Shown: piece after piece, positions 1 to 8,744 of the stretch | How the letters are laid out: every line of letters begins with the position of its first letter | How positions within the stretch are numbered: the first letter of the stretch is position 1 | Assembly (NCBI GenBank): GCA_030431255.1 | Contig: JAUIJL010000029.1 | Span: forward strand, 51,070 to 115,069 | Direction: 5' to 3' | DNA: 64,000 bases | From: Thermoanaerobaculia bacterium | GTDB taxonomy: Bacteria > Acidobacteriota > Thermoanaerobaculia > Multivoradales > J023 | Position numbers and translations under genes: made by a program | Notes under the pieces: model-generated | What the model saw: only the letters and a program-made list of their open reading frames with translations | Database searches by the model: none | Told to the model about the DNA's origin: nothing

Positions 1-641
1 CCCCTAGACGGAGTCGTGCAGCTTGGTAAGCCCGTGCTGAATGAACGCATCCATTTGGGGAAAGGAAGATCTATCGCATTGCGGAAGACGACTACAAATC
101 TCTCACCAAGCGGCCCAAAGCGCTCAAGGAACAGGCTAAGACCCTGGCTGCCGGAGCAGGCGGCCCACGCGAAAAGGCGGAACGGATCTACCGATGGGTG
201 CGCGATGAGCTGGCGACCGTCGGTTTTCCGTATATTTGGGTGGACGAAGAACGCAAGCTCAAAGACATTTTGGAAAGCCGCGCCGCCACCATGACCGAAA
301 AGGCATTGGTGCTGGAAGTGATGCTCGATGCGGTCGGCATCGAGGCGGAGAGGTTGTGGATCGCCGATCGGTTCGAGGGGCGGGTCGATGCCCGGGTCGC
401 CAACCCGACCTGGCTCGACGGCATGATCCTGCGCCTGAAGCTGGATGGCCAAGAGATCTACCTCAATCCCACCAACCCGACCCTGGCGTTCGGCATGTTG
501 CCGCCGCGCTATGAAGATACGCTGGCGATTCGGCTGGACAAGAAGAAACCCGAGCCGTTGATCACCCCTCCCACCCCGGCGTCTTGGAATCGCCGTTCCG
601 CGGCGTTGAAATTGGCCATCGACGAGCTTGGAAGGTCTTGA
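1..641 (+). pseudogene. decayed DUF3857/transglutaminase-like protein, first module (3' part)
   Basis: This is the transglutaminase-like and C-terminal part of a DUF3857-type secreted protein. The usable frame runs from about 44 to 641. Stop codons at 27-29 and 39-41 close that frame upstream, where frame 1 (PVLNERIHLG) looks like the continuation, so a frameshift lies near 58-70. The core reads EKAERIYRWVRDEL, then EKALVLEVMLDAVGIEA. Where active members have WGDCxDK, the cysteine position is Met or Thr, so even the ancestor of this copy may have been inactive. It breaks off at the start of the usual C-terminal beta domain (ALKLAIDELG) and runs out of frame into a second module. It could be the first half of one tandem-domain gene or the end of a separate gene. 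Confidence 0.6.
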
Positions 642-2039
642 TCGAAGACCTGGAAGACGTGGGGGAGTGGAGCGAGTTTCCCGTTTACCTCGATGAGCAT
701 CGCGAGCTGCTGAGCTCCGAGGCCTGGGTGACCTCGCCCGACGGGGATCGTCGCAAAGTGAAACGCAAGGAGACCGATCTCCGGGACGTCAGCTCCTCCT
801 GGAAGCTGGCGACGTCCCGACGATGGTTGGTTTTCGAGCCCGACGGCTTGGTACCCGGATTCCGTTTGGAGGTTCGAGCCCGCGTCCGGGAGCTGCCGTA
901 TTAACCCGGCACGGTGATTCGCTTGAGGCCGACCTCGGAAGCCTTCGAGGACGTTCGCATCCGGGTGCGGCACGCCGCCGACGTGGAAGGTTTTAGGCAC
1001 TTGATGCACGGTCCGGCCGGATCGTCGGCGGGCGCCGAGGGCGAGGACGGCCTACGTCTCCAGCCAAACGCGAGCGGTTTGGAGCTCTCGGGACGGTGGC
1101 AGGAGCGTCCGCACCTGCCCGGGCTGGCCGCGGTGACCGAACGAGAGCCGGTGCTCTACTTGGCCTGGGAAAGCCGTGCCACTTGGGATGGGGTCGCGCG
1201 TTGGTATCGCGGCTTTCTCGACACCCTGCCGAAGCCCCCTGCCGCGGTCCGAGCCACAGCCCAGGAGCTGATCGCCGATCTCCCTTCGACAAGCCTGCCC
1301 GCAGACCGGCGGCGCCGCGCACAGCTCGAAGCCTTGGTAGCTTATGCCCGGACCAAAATCCGCTATGTGGCGGTGGAGGTGGGAGTCGGCGGATATCGCC
1401 CCACCCCCTCGGGTGAGACGATGGACCGTCGATGGGGCGACTGTAAGGATAAAAGCCTGCTGTTGATCGACCTGCTGCGCGAAGCCGGGCTCGAAGCCTA
1501 CCCAGCGCTCATTCGGCTCGATGGCCGTGGTCGCATTCGCGACGAGTTTCCTTCGCCGTTCGATTTCAACCACCTCATCGTCGGTGTATCTACGGAAGGT
1601 TTGGAGGTGGTCGACAGCGACCCGGTGGCGGACGGCTTCTTCTTCATCGATCCCACCCAAACCCGAGGCTCAGCCGGTTACCTTCATCGGGATGTCCAAG
1701 ACCAATCGGCGCTGGTGGTGTTGCCCAGCGATGGAAGATTGGTCCGCACCCCGACCCTGGCCGACTCCAACGTCGTCGCCCTGGAGGTCGATTTAGAGGT
1801 CCAGCCCACGGGAGCAGCCGATGGGGGAGCAACAATCCGTCTGACCGGCGACTTCGCGTCGAGCTGGTTGCAGGAAGTCGAAAGCAGCCCACCCGCCGAG
1901 ATCGAAGATCGGCTGCGGGGTCAGGGCTGAGCGCAGTTGGTTCGAAGGGCAGTCTCTGAAGGCGCTCGAAGAGCTGGCGATTACCGAGCATCGTGCACCC
2001 AAACGGCGCCTACGCTTTCGTTGCGGCAATGGCTCTTGA
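629..2039 (+). pseudogene. decayed DUF3857-transglutaminase protein, second module
   Basis: A second copy of the same architecture without its own start or signal peptide. Frame 2 reads from about 629 through a DUF3857 N-terminal domain (EFPVYLDEHRELLSSEAW, then FEPDGLVPGFRLEV). A TAA at 902-904 interrupts it inside that domain, and frame 2 then continues to 1930 through a transglutaminase core. The catalytic triad is visible: Cys in RRWGDCKDKSLLLIDLL, His in FNHLIV, Asp in FIDPTQ. Near 1920 the frame shifts again, and homologous-looking sequence (RAERSWFEGQSLKALEEL) continues in frame 3 to a TGA at 2037-2039. With two frameshifts and one nonsense codon, and intact neighbours, decay is more likely than sequencing error. 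An internal ORF at 914-1930 could still be translated. Confidence 0.65.
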
Positions 2040-2077
2040 CCGTCTCGCCCATTGAGAAAGTGGTCGCCGTCCATTCC

Positions 2078-2107
2078 TTGACTAAAGTTGGCAAGCACTG
2101 TTATCTT
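2078..2107 (+). promoter_or_regulatory. sigma-70-type promoter with extended -10
   Basis: TTGACT (2078-2083) is followed by an 18-nt spacer and TATCTT (2102-2107), preceded by TG at 2099-2100 in the extended -10 position. It lies about 43 nt upstream of the start at 2150, which has AGGAG at 2136-2140. It is read by eye only. Confidence 0.5.
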
Positions 2108-2149
2108 CCTGACTTCCGTATCAACCGCTGTCGACAGGAGCTTCGATTT

Positions 2150-2932
2150 ATGAGGAAGGCCGTCTGTTTCCTATGCCTTTTCTGTTTGCTCGGCGCGTTC
2201 ACCGCGACCGCCGAAACCACCGCCAAACCCGAGCTGGATTTTGAAGCCATGAAGGCGATGACGAAAGAGCAACGTCTCGCTTACCAGAAGGCCTACAAGC
2301 AACAGCTTGAGGACATCGCTCGGGCTGAGGGATGGACTCCCCAGACCACAAGAGGCGAGTTCAAGCCGGCTGACCGTCAACCCGCCGCCAAGGTCGGTGA
2401 CACGAAGCGAGTTCCGGGCTCCAGCATCACCTACCACTCCGGAACGGTCGGCACTAGTGGCGTCGCGAGCAGCCTGATGTTCGGCAACCAATACGATACG
2501 GCGCTGAGAACCGACGGCACCATGTGCCCGTCCGGCTGCGGCCCCGTCGAAGCGTCCGGCTCGATCACCATGGCGACCTTCTCGTTGGTCGGTGCCTCTG
2601 GTAACGTCTTCTACAGCATCTACGACCAAGTCAACGGCACCACCGCCAACCAGATCACCTCCGTATCCATTCCTGCTGCGGTCGGTAACAACACGCATAG
2701 TGCGACTTTCAACTATGTGGGCTCGTCATTCCTCGCGGGCATTTGGCAATTCGGCGGGGACTCCCTAGCCGCTGCCACGGGCACGGTGGCGGGCCAAGGT
2801 TTCCACGGCATCAGCATCAACGACGGTATGACGGGCATGAGCTTCATGACCATCTCTAATCTCAACGGAGCCATGACCATCTCCGGCAACGTGGCGACCC
2901 CGGTCGAGCTGATGACCTTCAGCGTCGAGTGA
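2150..2932 (+). CDS. secreted hypothetical protein, 260 aa
   Basis: The function is not recognised. A signal peptide is clear: MRK, a hydrophobic stretch (residues 4-16), then AFTATAE with cleavage near residue 21. Next comes a charged, probably helical segment (about 25-60, rich in K, E and Q), then a Gly/Ser/Thr-rich beta-like domain to the end with one close Cys pair (MCPSGCGP). The frame is open further upstream, but ATG 2150 is chosen because it has AGGAG 9 nt before it, starts the signal peptide and follows a good promoter. It is monocistronic: a terminator follows at 2982, and the next gene starts 152 nt downstream. Likely extracellular or periplasmic. Confidence 0.75.
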   Translation: MRKAVCFLCLFCLLGAFTATAETTAKPELDFEAMKAMTKEQRLAYQKAYKQQLEDIARAEGWTPQTTRGEFKPADRQPAAKVGDTKRVPGSSITYHSGTVGTSGVASSLMFGNQYDTALRTDGTMCPSGCGPVEASGSITMATFSLVGASGNVFYSIYDQVNGTTANQITSVSIPAAVGNNTHSATFNYVGSSFLAGIWQFGGDSLAAATGTVAGQGFHGISINDGMTGMSFMTISNLNGAMTISGNVATPVELMTFSVE

Positions 2933-2981
2933 TTGGATCGTTGAATGGTCGCGCCGGATGTCCGGCAGCGGCTTATTGAGA

Positions 2982-3012
2982 GAAGGGGCCACAGGGCCCC
3001 TTCTTCCGTCTT
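2982..3012 (+). terminator. intrinsic terminator after the 260-aa secreted protein
   Basis: A 9-bp GC-rich stem, GAAGGGGCC (2982-2990) with GGCCCCTTC (2995-3003), has a 4-nt loop and is followed by a T/C-rich stretch. It separates the secreted protein from the sulfatase-isomerase operon. Confidence 0.7.
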
Positions 3013-3084
3013 TGGCATCCTTTTCTTCAGCTCAGGCTCTGCTCCAACTATCCACTCCTATTTCGGGCACGGCTCTCGATCAAC

Positions 3085-5241
3085 ATGCCTATTCGTAAGA
3101 TCTTTCCTCTTCCTTTGCTCTGTCTCTGCCTGCTGACCCTCGGTTGCGGTGCCCCATCGCCGGATTGGAATGTGGTCATTGTGACCTTCGACACCACCCG
3201 CGCCGATCACATCGGCTGTTACGGCGATGACCAGGCTCAAACACCGACCCTTGACGGCCTAGCAGCGGACGGGGTCCTCTTCGAGCAGGCGATGACCTCG
3301 GTGCCGATCACCCTGCCGTCCCACAGCACCTTGATGACCGGCAAAGTGCCCTTCGCCCACGGCGTGCGCGATAACGGCCTCTTCGTGCTCGGGGAGGAGC
3401 AGCTGACGTTGGCGGAAATCCTGCGAGACAACGGATTCCGTACCGGCGCGGCCATCGCCAGCTATCCCTTGTTGGCCACCTCGGGCATCAACCAGGGATT
3501 CGAATTCTTCGACGACCACATCACCGGTGATTACGAGGATCTCTACGGCGAGCGGGTTTTTCCCAAAGATCGACTATTCTTCGACGAGCGGCCGGCGGCC
3601 CAGGTCAACGAAGCGGTCTTGCCCTGGTTGGAGGAGCATCATCAAGAGCGGTTTTTCCTCTGGTTGCACTACTTCGACCCCCACCACCCGCTCCAACCTC
3701 CGGCTCCCTATGATCAAAGCTTCGCCCATGACCCGTATCGCGGTGAGATCGCCTACGCCGACGAAAGCCTCGGGGTGATGCTCGACCAGCTCCAGAGATT
3801 GGGAGTCGACGACCGCACCTTGATCGTTTTTACTGCCGACCATGGGGAAGGCTTGGATGAGCACAACGAGTCGACCCATTCCATGCTTCTTTACCAAAGC
3901 ACTCTCCATGTGCCGTTGATCATGCGTCTGCCGTCAGGAGCCGCCAAAAGCGATATCCGCGGACGCCGGGTGCGGGAACGGGTGGGGTTGGTAGATGTGG
4001 TGCCCACGGTGTTGGATCTGCTCGGTCTGGACATCCCCGAGAAGATCCAGGGGAGATCCTTGGCGGCGCACCTCACGGAATCGGAGCCACCGGCGGTCGA
4101 TCGCCGGCGGGAGCTTTATGCGGAAACCATCTCCCCGCGGCTGTCCAGGAATTGGGGCGAGCTGCGGGCGTTGGTGGTCGATGATCACAAATACGTGCAC
4201 GGCCCGATTCGTGAGCTTTACGGTCTCAACGACGATCCCCACGAGCTCGAAAATCTCATCGAGCTGGAACCGGAAAAGGCCCATGGCTTCAAGAAGCGGC
4301 TGGAGCGATTCGTGGCGCGACATGCGGTAGAAGGACTGGACGCCTCGGTGGCTCTCGACGACGAGTCGGCCAGGAAGCTTCAAGCCTTGGGGTATATCCA
4401 GAACGCCGGCGACGCAGTGGGTGCGATCACCGAAGAGCTGCGCACGGACGGAGATCCGCCACAGAAACACGTGCATACCATCTCCGCCTATAGCCAAGCC
4501 AAGAGCCTGCTCTTCGCCAAGCGTTGGATCGAAGGCAAAGAGCTGATCATGACGTTGCTGAAAGAGGATCCCGACAATCCCCACTACCTCGAGATGTTGC
4601 TCAGCACGGAGCTCCACTTGGGGCGAGCCGACGAGGCCATGGACGTCCTCGATCAACTCTCGGCCCTCGACGCTCCTTTCCCCCCAGAGGACCGAATTTT
4701 GGAAAACAAAGCTAGGGTGCTGTTGGAGCAAGGCGAGCTCGACGCGGCTCGGCTCAGCTTCGAGCAGGCCCAAGAGCTGGTGGAAACCGCGGATAGGGCC
4801 TATTGGCTGGCCAAGATCTACCTGAGCACGGGGCGCCTGGAGGATCAAAGGTTGCAGCTGGAAAAAGCCCTAGAGCTGGATCCGGACCTAGTGCCTGCCC
4901 GCATCGACCTAGCCATCTCCATGGCCCAATCCGGTGACCTCGAGGGCGCGGAGGCCAGCTTCCAAAAGGCCGTTCAATCCCATCCTTACGACCCCCGAGC
5001 CCACTACAATTTGGGGGCTTTCCGCGTCCACCAGGGGCGCCCGGAAGAGGCCTTGGGGCGGTTCCGCCGGGCCGCCGAGCTCAAACCCAACTATTTGGCG
5101 GCTCACTACGCCATTTTCGAGATTCTCTACGATTCCGGGCGAGCCGAAGCGGCCGTCGAGAGATATCAAATCCTGAACCGTTTGGCGCCCGGAAGTCCTG
5201 AAGCCAAAGTCGCAAGGCAGAGAATGGGAGGCGAGTCATGA
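3085..5241 (+). CDS. sulfatase-fold lipoprotein with C-terminal TPR domain
   Basis: An alkaline-phosphatase/sulfatase superfamily protein of 718 aa, predicted to be a lipoprotein (signal peptide, LTLGC with Cys21; the -3 residue is atypical). Metal-site motifs are present: VTFDTTRADHIGCYG (33-47) and a later TADHGEGLDEH. The segment that carries formylglycine in true sulfatases (CxPSR) reads T76-L-P-S-H, so Thr replaces the Cys/Ser and His replaces the Arg. It is therefore probably not a formylglycine sulfatase, but may be a Thr-nucleophile phospho-hydrolase or transferase, or a binding protein. TPR repeats fill about 460-718. Its stop overlaps the start of the isomerase gene by 4 nt, so the two are coupled. 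No strong Shine-Dalgarno is visible, but the signal peptide fixes the start. Confidence 0.85.
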   Translation: MPIRKIFPLPLLCLCLLTLGCGAPSPDWNVVIVTFDTTRADHIGCYGDDQAQTPTLDGLAADGVLFEQAMTSVPITLPSHSTLMTGKVPFAHGVRDNGLFVLGEEQLTLAEILRDNGFRTGAAIASYPLLATSGINQGFEFFDDHITGDYEDLYGERVFPKDRLFFDERPAAQVNEAVLPWLEEHHQERFFLWLHYFDPHHPLQPPAPYDQSFAHDPYRGEIAYADESLGVMLDQLQRLGVDDRTLIVFTADHGEGLDEHNESTHSMLLYQSTLHVPLIMRLPSGAAKSDIRGRRVRERVGLVDVVPTVLDLLGLDIPEKIQGRSLAAHLTESEPPAVDRRRELYAETISPRLSRNWGELRALVVDDHKYVHGPIRELYGLNDDPHELENLIELEPEKAHGFKKRLERFVARHAVEGLDASVALDDESARKLQALGYIQNAGDAVGAITEELRTDGDPPQKHVHTISAYSQAKSLLFAKRWIEGKELIMTLLKEDPDNPHYLEMLLSTELHLGRADEAMDVLDQLSALDAPFPPEDRILENKARVLLEQGELDAARLSFEQAQELVETADRAYWLAKIYLSTGRLEDQRLQLEKALELDPDLVPARIDLAISMAQSGDLEGAEASFQKAVQSHPYDPRAHYNLGAFRVHQGRPEEALGRFRRAAELKPNYLAAHYAIFEILYDSGRAEAAVERYQILNRLAPGSPEAKVARQRMGGES

Positions 5242-6962
5242 GCCGAAGGGGGCGGATCACCGCGTCGTTTCTATCCATCTTAGCTCTGACGATGCTCGGC
5301 GCTTGCTCGCCGTCCGAGACCAACGAAGCGGAGGGCCCGACGACGGACGCCGGGCCCTCGGAAGTTGCCTCGGAGGCGATTGCCGCCGCCTCCGGAGACA
5401 CGGAGGTCGCTCGCTTTGAAGGCGGGGTGGTCACCGCCGCCGATCTGGACCGCGCGATTCTCCGACGAGGGCTGACCACCCAGGCCCAGGAGACCGAGCA
5501 TCGCGCACAATGGCTGACCGACTTGGCCCGTCGGCTAGCGGTGGAGCAGCTGCTGCTGGCGGAGGCGCGACTGGTGGGCGCGGATCAAGATCCCGAGATG
5601 AAACGGGCCGAGCGTCAGGCCAAGCGGCAAATCCACAGCGAAAACTACCTGCGCTTGTTTACCGACCAGCTGCCTCCGGTCCCGGACGAGCAGATCGCAG
5701 AGTTTTACCGGGAGCATTTGGATCGCTATCAACGCCCCGAGCGTCGCCGTGTCCAACACATCTTCAAACGGTACGGCGAGGCGGCAGATCGAGCTGCATT
5801 GGAAGCCGAGCTCACGGTACTGCGTGATCGCGTCATTCAGGGCGAGAGCTTCAGCCTGCTGGCCCGCGAGCATTCCGACTCAGAAACCCGTCATCGAGAC
5901 GGCTCTTTGGGAGAGATCAAGCAGGGCATCTTTCCCGAGGACTTCGATCGAGTGGTCTTCGCTTTGGAGCAAGGGGTGCCCTCTGAGCCGGTCTTTACCG
6001 CCGACGGTGGGCATCTCTTCTTCGTGACCACCATCTTGGAAGCGCGCTCGTTCGAGCTCGAGGACGTCGAGGCATTGATCCGGACGGAGCTCGAAGGTGA
6101 GCGCCGAACGGCTCGGCTCAAGGAGCTGGCCAACGATCTTCCACTGCCCCAGGACAGCTTCATTCCGGACGCCAAAGAACGCCTGGAGATACTGCGTGCG
6201 GGAGATGCGAGAGCGTTGGTCTTACGTCTGGGAGACTTTCAGCTCACCGCTGGTGAGCTCCAGGAGCACATCAAAGAGAGCCGTCGGCTGTTAGGGGCGG
6301 AGATTCCCAGCGACCTTCCTGGATTGATTTTTGACGACATCGTGCATCGGGAGATCATCTACCAACACCTTGCCCGGGAAGGATTGCCCGAGCTGCGCGA
6401 TGAGATGATGCAAAGCCGTCTGGATCAAGCCCTGATGGACCACTTCTCGCGGCGAAAGATGACCTCTTGGGTGGAGCGGAGCCCGGAGAAGATTCAAAAG
6501 TTCTTCGAGCTCCACAAGATGCGCTATGCCACCCCGATTCGAGTTTCGGTGGAGCGCCTGATGATCCCGAGAGATCGGGTGAGCCCGGAGGTCATGGCGA
6601 GTCTCGAGCAGGCCAAGGCCGATCTGGATGCCGGGCGATTGGATCTGGAAGCCCTGGCGGAACGCTATGGCGGTGAGGTGATCCAGGCCGGTCCGTTGAC
6701 CGCGTCGGCCCTCGAACGGGTGGACCCGTCGGCCCTGAGATTCGCCTTCGTTCTGCGACCCGGAGAATGCTCCCCGCCCTATTCCTCGGGCAAGTATCTG
6801 GTGATTTTCAAGGTGACCGAGCGTCGGGATCCGGAGCCCCAGGCCTTGGCTTTGGTGCGCGATCGGGTGGTGCGAGATTATCTGGCCGCCAACAGCGGCC
6901 AGATTTTCCGCCAGATGGCCGACGAGCTTCTGGCCGAAGCGAATTTCCAGCTGGTGATTTGA
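5238..6962 (+). CDS. parvulin-type peptidyl-prolyl isomerase lipoprotein (SurA/PrsA-like)
   Basis: A 574-aa envelope folding factor. Signal peptide with a good lipobox (MLGAC, Cys23), a SurA_N-like helical region (60-160), then a PpiC rotamase domain (about 168-270: RRVQHIFKRYG, LAREHSDSETRHRDGSLG, FALEQGVPSEPVF). A second, more diverged rotamase-like unit lies near 430-530. It starts by ATGA overlap with the sulfatase-TPR gene and has GGGAGGCGAG upstream, so the two are made together; the sulfatase-fold protein or other surface proteins are plausible clients. It is convergent with a second parvulin gene (ending at 7002) only 39 nt away. Confidence 0.9.
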   Translation: MSRRGRITASFLSILALTMLGACSPSETNEAEGPTTDAGPSEVASEAIAAASGDTEVARFEGGVVTAADLDRAILRRGLTTQAQETEHRAQWLTDLARRLAVEQLLLAEARLVGADQDPEMKRAERQAKRQIHSENYLRLFTDQLPPVPDEQIAEFYREHLDRYQRPERRRVQHIFKRYGEAADRAALEAELTVLRDRVIQGESFSLLAREHSDSETRHRDGSLGEIKQGIFPEDFDRVVFALEQGVPSEPVFTADGGHLFFVTTILEARSFELEDVEALIRTELEGERRTARLKELANDLPLPQDSFIPDAKERLEILRAGDARALVLRLGDFQLTAGELQEHIKESRRLLGAEIPSDLPGLIFDDIVHREIIYQHLAREGLPELRDEMMQSRLDQALMDHFSRRKMTSWVERSPEKIQKFFELHKMRYATPIRVSVERLMIPRDRVSPEVMASLEQAKADLDAGRLDLEALAERYGGEVIQAGPLTASALERVDPSALRFAFVLRPGECSPPYSSGKYLVIFKVTERRDPEPQALALVRDRVVRDYLAANSGQIFRQMADELLAEANFQLVI

Positions 6963-7001
6963 GCCCTTCGAAAGAATGAACCGGGGTGCCCCAAAACCCT
7001 C

Positions 7002-8744
7002 TCAATCGACGGCTCGACCCTGGGCGTCTCGGGCCTCTAGGTCTGACCAGAGCTGATCCGTCACCTCCTGTTGGAACTGCTCGGCCCGCTCTTGCCCGAG
7101 CCGTTGCTCAATCCGGGCTCTGGCTTCCTCGAACGTCATGGCACGCGACGCTTCGAGCCCATCGAGACTCAGAATCCACAGCGCCTCGGATTCTTCGACG
7201 GGAGCGGAGATCTCTCCGACCTGAAGTCCCTGCAAGGCTCGGCTGAGGCCGAAGCCGAATCTTCGATTGATTTGTCGCATGGAGACGCCGCCGAGGCTCC
7301 CTCCCTGGGCCTTCGAACCATGTGCCGAGAATTCGGCGGCGGCCCGTGCGAAATCGAGCTCCCCGGCTTGCAGCCGGCGGCTCAGCGTTTCCGCCAGCTC
7401 GTAGGTCGGCCGTGGATCTTGGGTTTCGAGCGGCAATTGAAGCACTCGCAGCTCGAATATTTCCGGACGCATGAAGACCGGCTCGGGCTCCGTCTCCGGG
7501 TCGGCGATCCATCGATCATAGGCTTGGCGCATCTTCGTCTCGGTGATCGGCTCGAACCTCTCGGACACCCGCCGCGCCAAGGCTTGGCCGGCCAAGGCCT
7601 GGAGGCGGCTGAAAAACAGCGGCTCGCGCACCGAGGCGTCGATCAATCCGAGACGTCGAGCGCGCAATCGAGCCATCCGATGGATCACCCAGGTGCGGAT
7701 CTGGCGTTCGATCCATTCCCGTGGCATGTCGAGCCCTTGGGATGGGGGACCGAGGGACTTCAACCAACTTTCCAGCTCGTCGACGGTGAGACGGCCTTCG
7801 AGCCAGTGGGCGACGACCGCCTCGCCGGATTGATCTTCGGTGCTGGCGGAAGCATCCGGCCAAGTGAAGGACAGCCCGGATTCGGCGAGCAGCTCGTCCT
7901 CCAGCTCGCGGGTCAGCTTGCCCTCCCTCTGGTTCTCGAGGCGCTGGCGAGCGATCGTGCGCAGCTCTTCCGGGGAGCGCACCACGGCGTCGAGAATTTT
8001 TTCGCAGAAGAGCACGGTCAGCCCTTCTTCTTCCTCCAAGATGTCGCTGATTTGACCGGGTTCCATGGTCATGGCGATTTTGTCGATGGCCGGTCGTAGG
8101 GTGCCGGCGCGGACGTTACCCAAGAGCCCGCCCTGCCATCGGGTTTGAGAGTCGGACTCCTCCCGGGCGAGCTGCCGGAAGTCTTCCCCCTGACGCCACC
8201 GTTCCACCACCGATTCCATGCGGGCGCGGATGGCCGCTTTCCTGTTGTCGTCGGCGTCCCGTGGGAAACGTTTGAAGATATTCCTCAACCGCACACGGCG
8301 TGGCATGGTTTCGAGCCGACCGGCCAGCTGCGAGACGTCTTGCTCGTCGATCAACAAGCCGCTCAAGGTGTGCTGAAGGACTTTGGGCCAAAGGATCGCC
8401 AGCTCCGCTCGATCGAGCCGCCATCGGACCTCCGGCTTCTGGTCGAGGCCGAGGGCTTCCGCCTCCCGCGCCAGGACCTTCAGAAGCACCAGCTCCTCGG
8501 AAGCCCGAACAGGATCTTCCGACGATTTCTTAAACAGCATCCAGCGGTTCAGCTCCTCGGGGTGCAGGCGGTCCCGAAAGGTCGCGACGATGGATGCTGC
8601 CTCGGCAGGGCTCGCTTCCGGGGGATCCGCCGCCGGAGCGGCCGGGCAGAGAAGCACGGCGAGGAGAAAGCACAGGGCGAGCATAGGGGTCGGTTGGGCG
8701 AGACGGGAGGTCTCGCGCGGTGACGGAAAGCGGGTTGGAATCAT
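7002..8744 (-). CDS. parvulin-type peptidyl-prolyl isomerase, secreted (last gene of six-gene operon)
   Basis: A 580-aa SurA-like chaperone/isomerase. ATG 8744 overlaps the TGA of the upstream FG-GAP gene (ATGA) and is preferred to the longer frame reaching 8822. The signal peptide has a hydrophobic core at 21-35 and Ala-rich cleavage near residue 39. Domains: SurA_N-like helices (45-140), PpiC unit 1 (about 149-252, VRLRNIFKRFPRDADD, LAREESDSQTRWQGGLLG), and PpiC unit 2 (about 425-535, GGSLGGVSMRQINRRFG). It resembles the product of 5238-6962 in layout (FKRF/FKRY, SDSxTR) and is probably a paralogue. Its place at the end of a string of lipoprotein genes suggests it folds those products in the periplasm. 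Confidence 0.88.
   Translation of the reverse strand: MIPTRFPSPRETSRLAQPTPMLALCFLLAVLLCPAAPAADPPEASPAEAASIVATFRDRLHPEELNRWMLFKKSSEDPVRASEELVLLKVLAREAEALGLDQKPEVRWRLDRAELAILWPKVLQHTLSGLLIDEQDVSQLAGRLETMPRRVRLRNIFKRFPRDADDNRKAAIRARMESVVERWRQGEDFRQLAREESDSQTRWQGGLLGNVRAGTLRPAIDKIAMTMEPGQISDILEEEEGLTVLFCEKILDAVVRSPEELRTIARQRLENQREGKLTRELEDELLAESGLSFTWPDASASTEDQSGEAVVAHWLEGRLTVDELESWLKSLGPPSQGLDMPREWIERQIRTWVIHRMARLRARRLGLIDASVREPLFFSRLQALAGQALARRVSERFEPITETKMRQAYDRWIADPETEPEPVFMRPEIFELRVLQLPLETQDPRPTYELAETLSRRLQAGELDFARAAAEFSAHGSKAQGGSLGGVSMRQINRRFGFGLSRALQGLQVGEISAPVEESEALWILSLDGLEASRAMTFEEARARIEQRLGQERAEQFQQEVTDQLWSDLEARDAQGRAVD

Noticed and set aside
6963..7001. GGGGTGCCCC between the convergent isomerase genes as a terminator
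   Set aside because: The inverted repeat leaves only a 2-nt loop and has no T-run.
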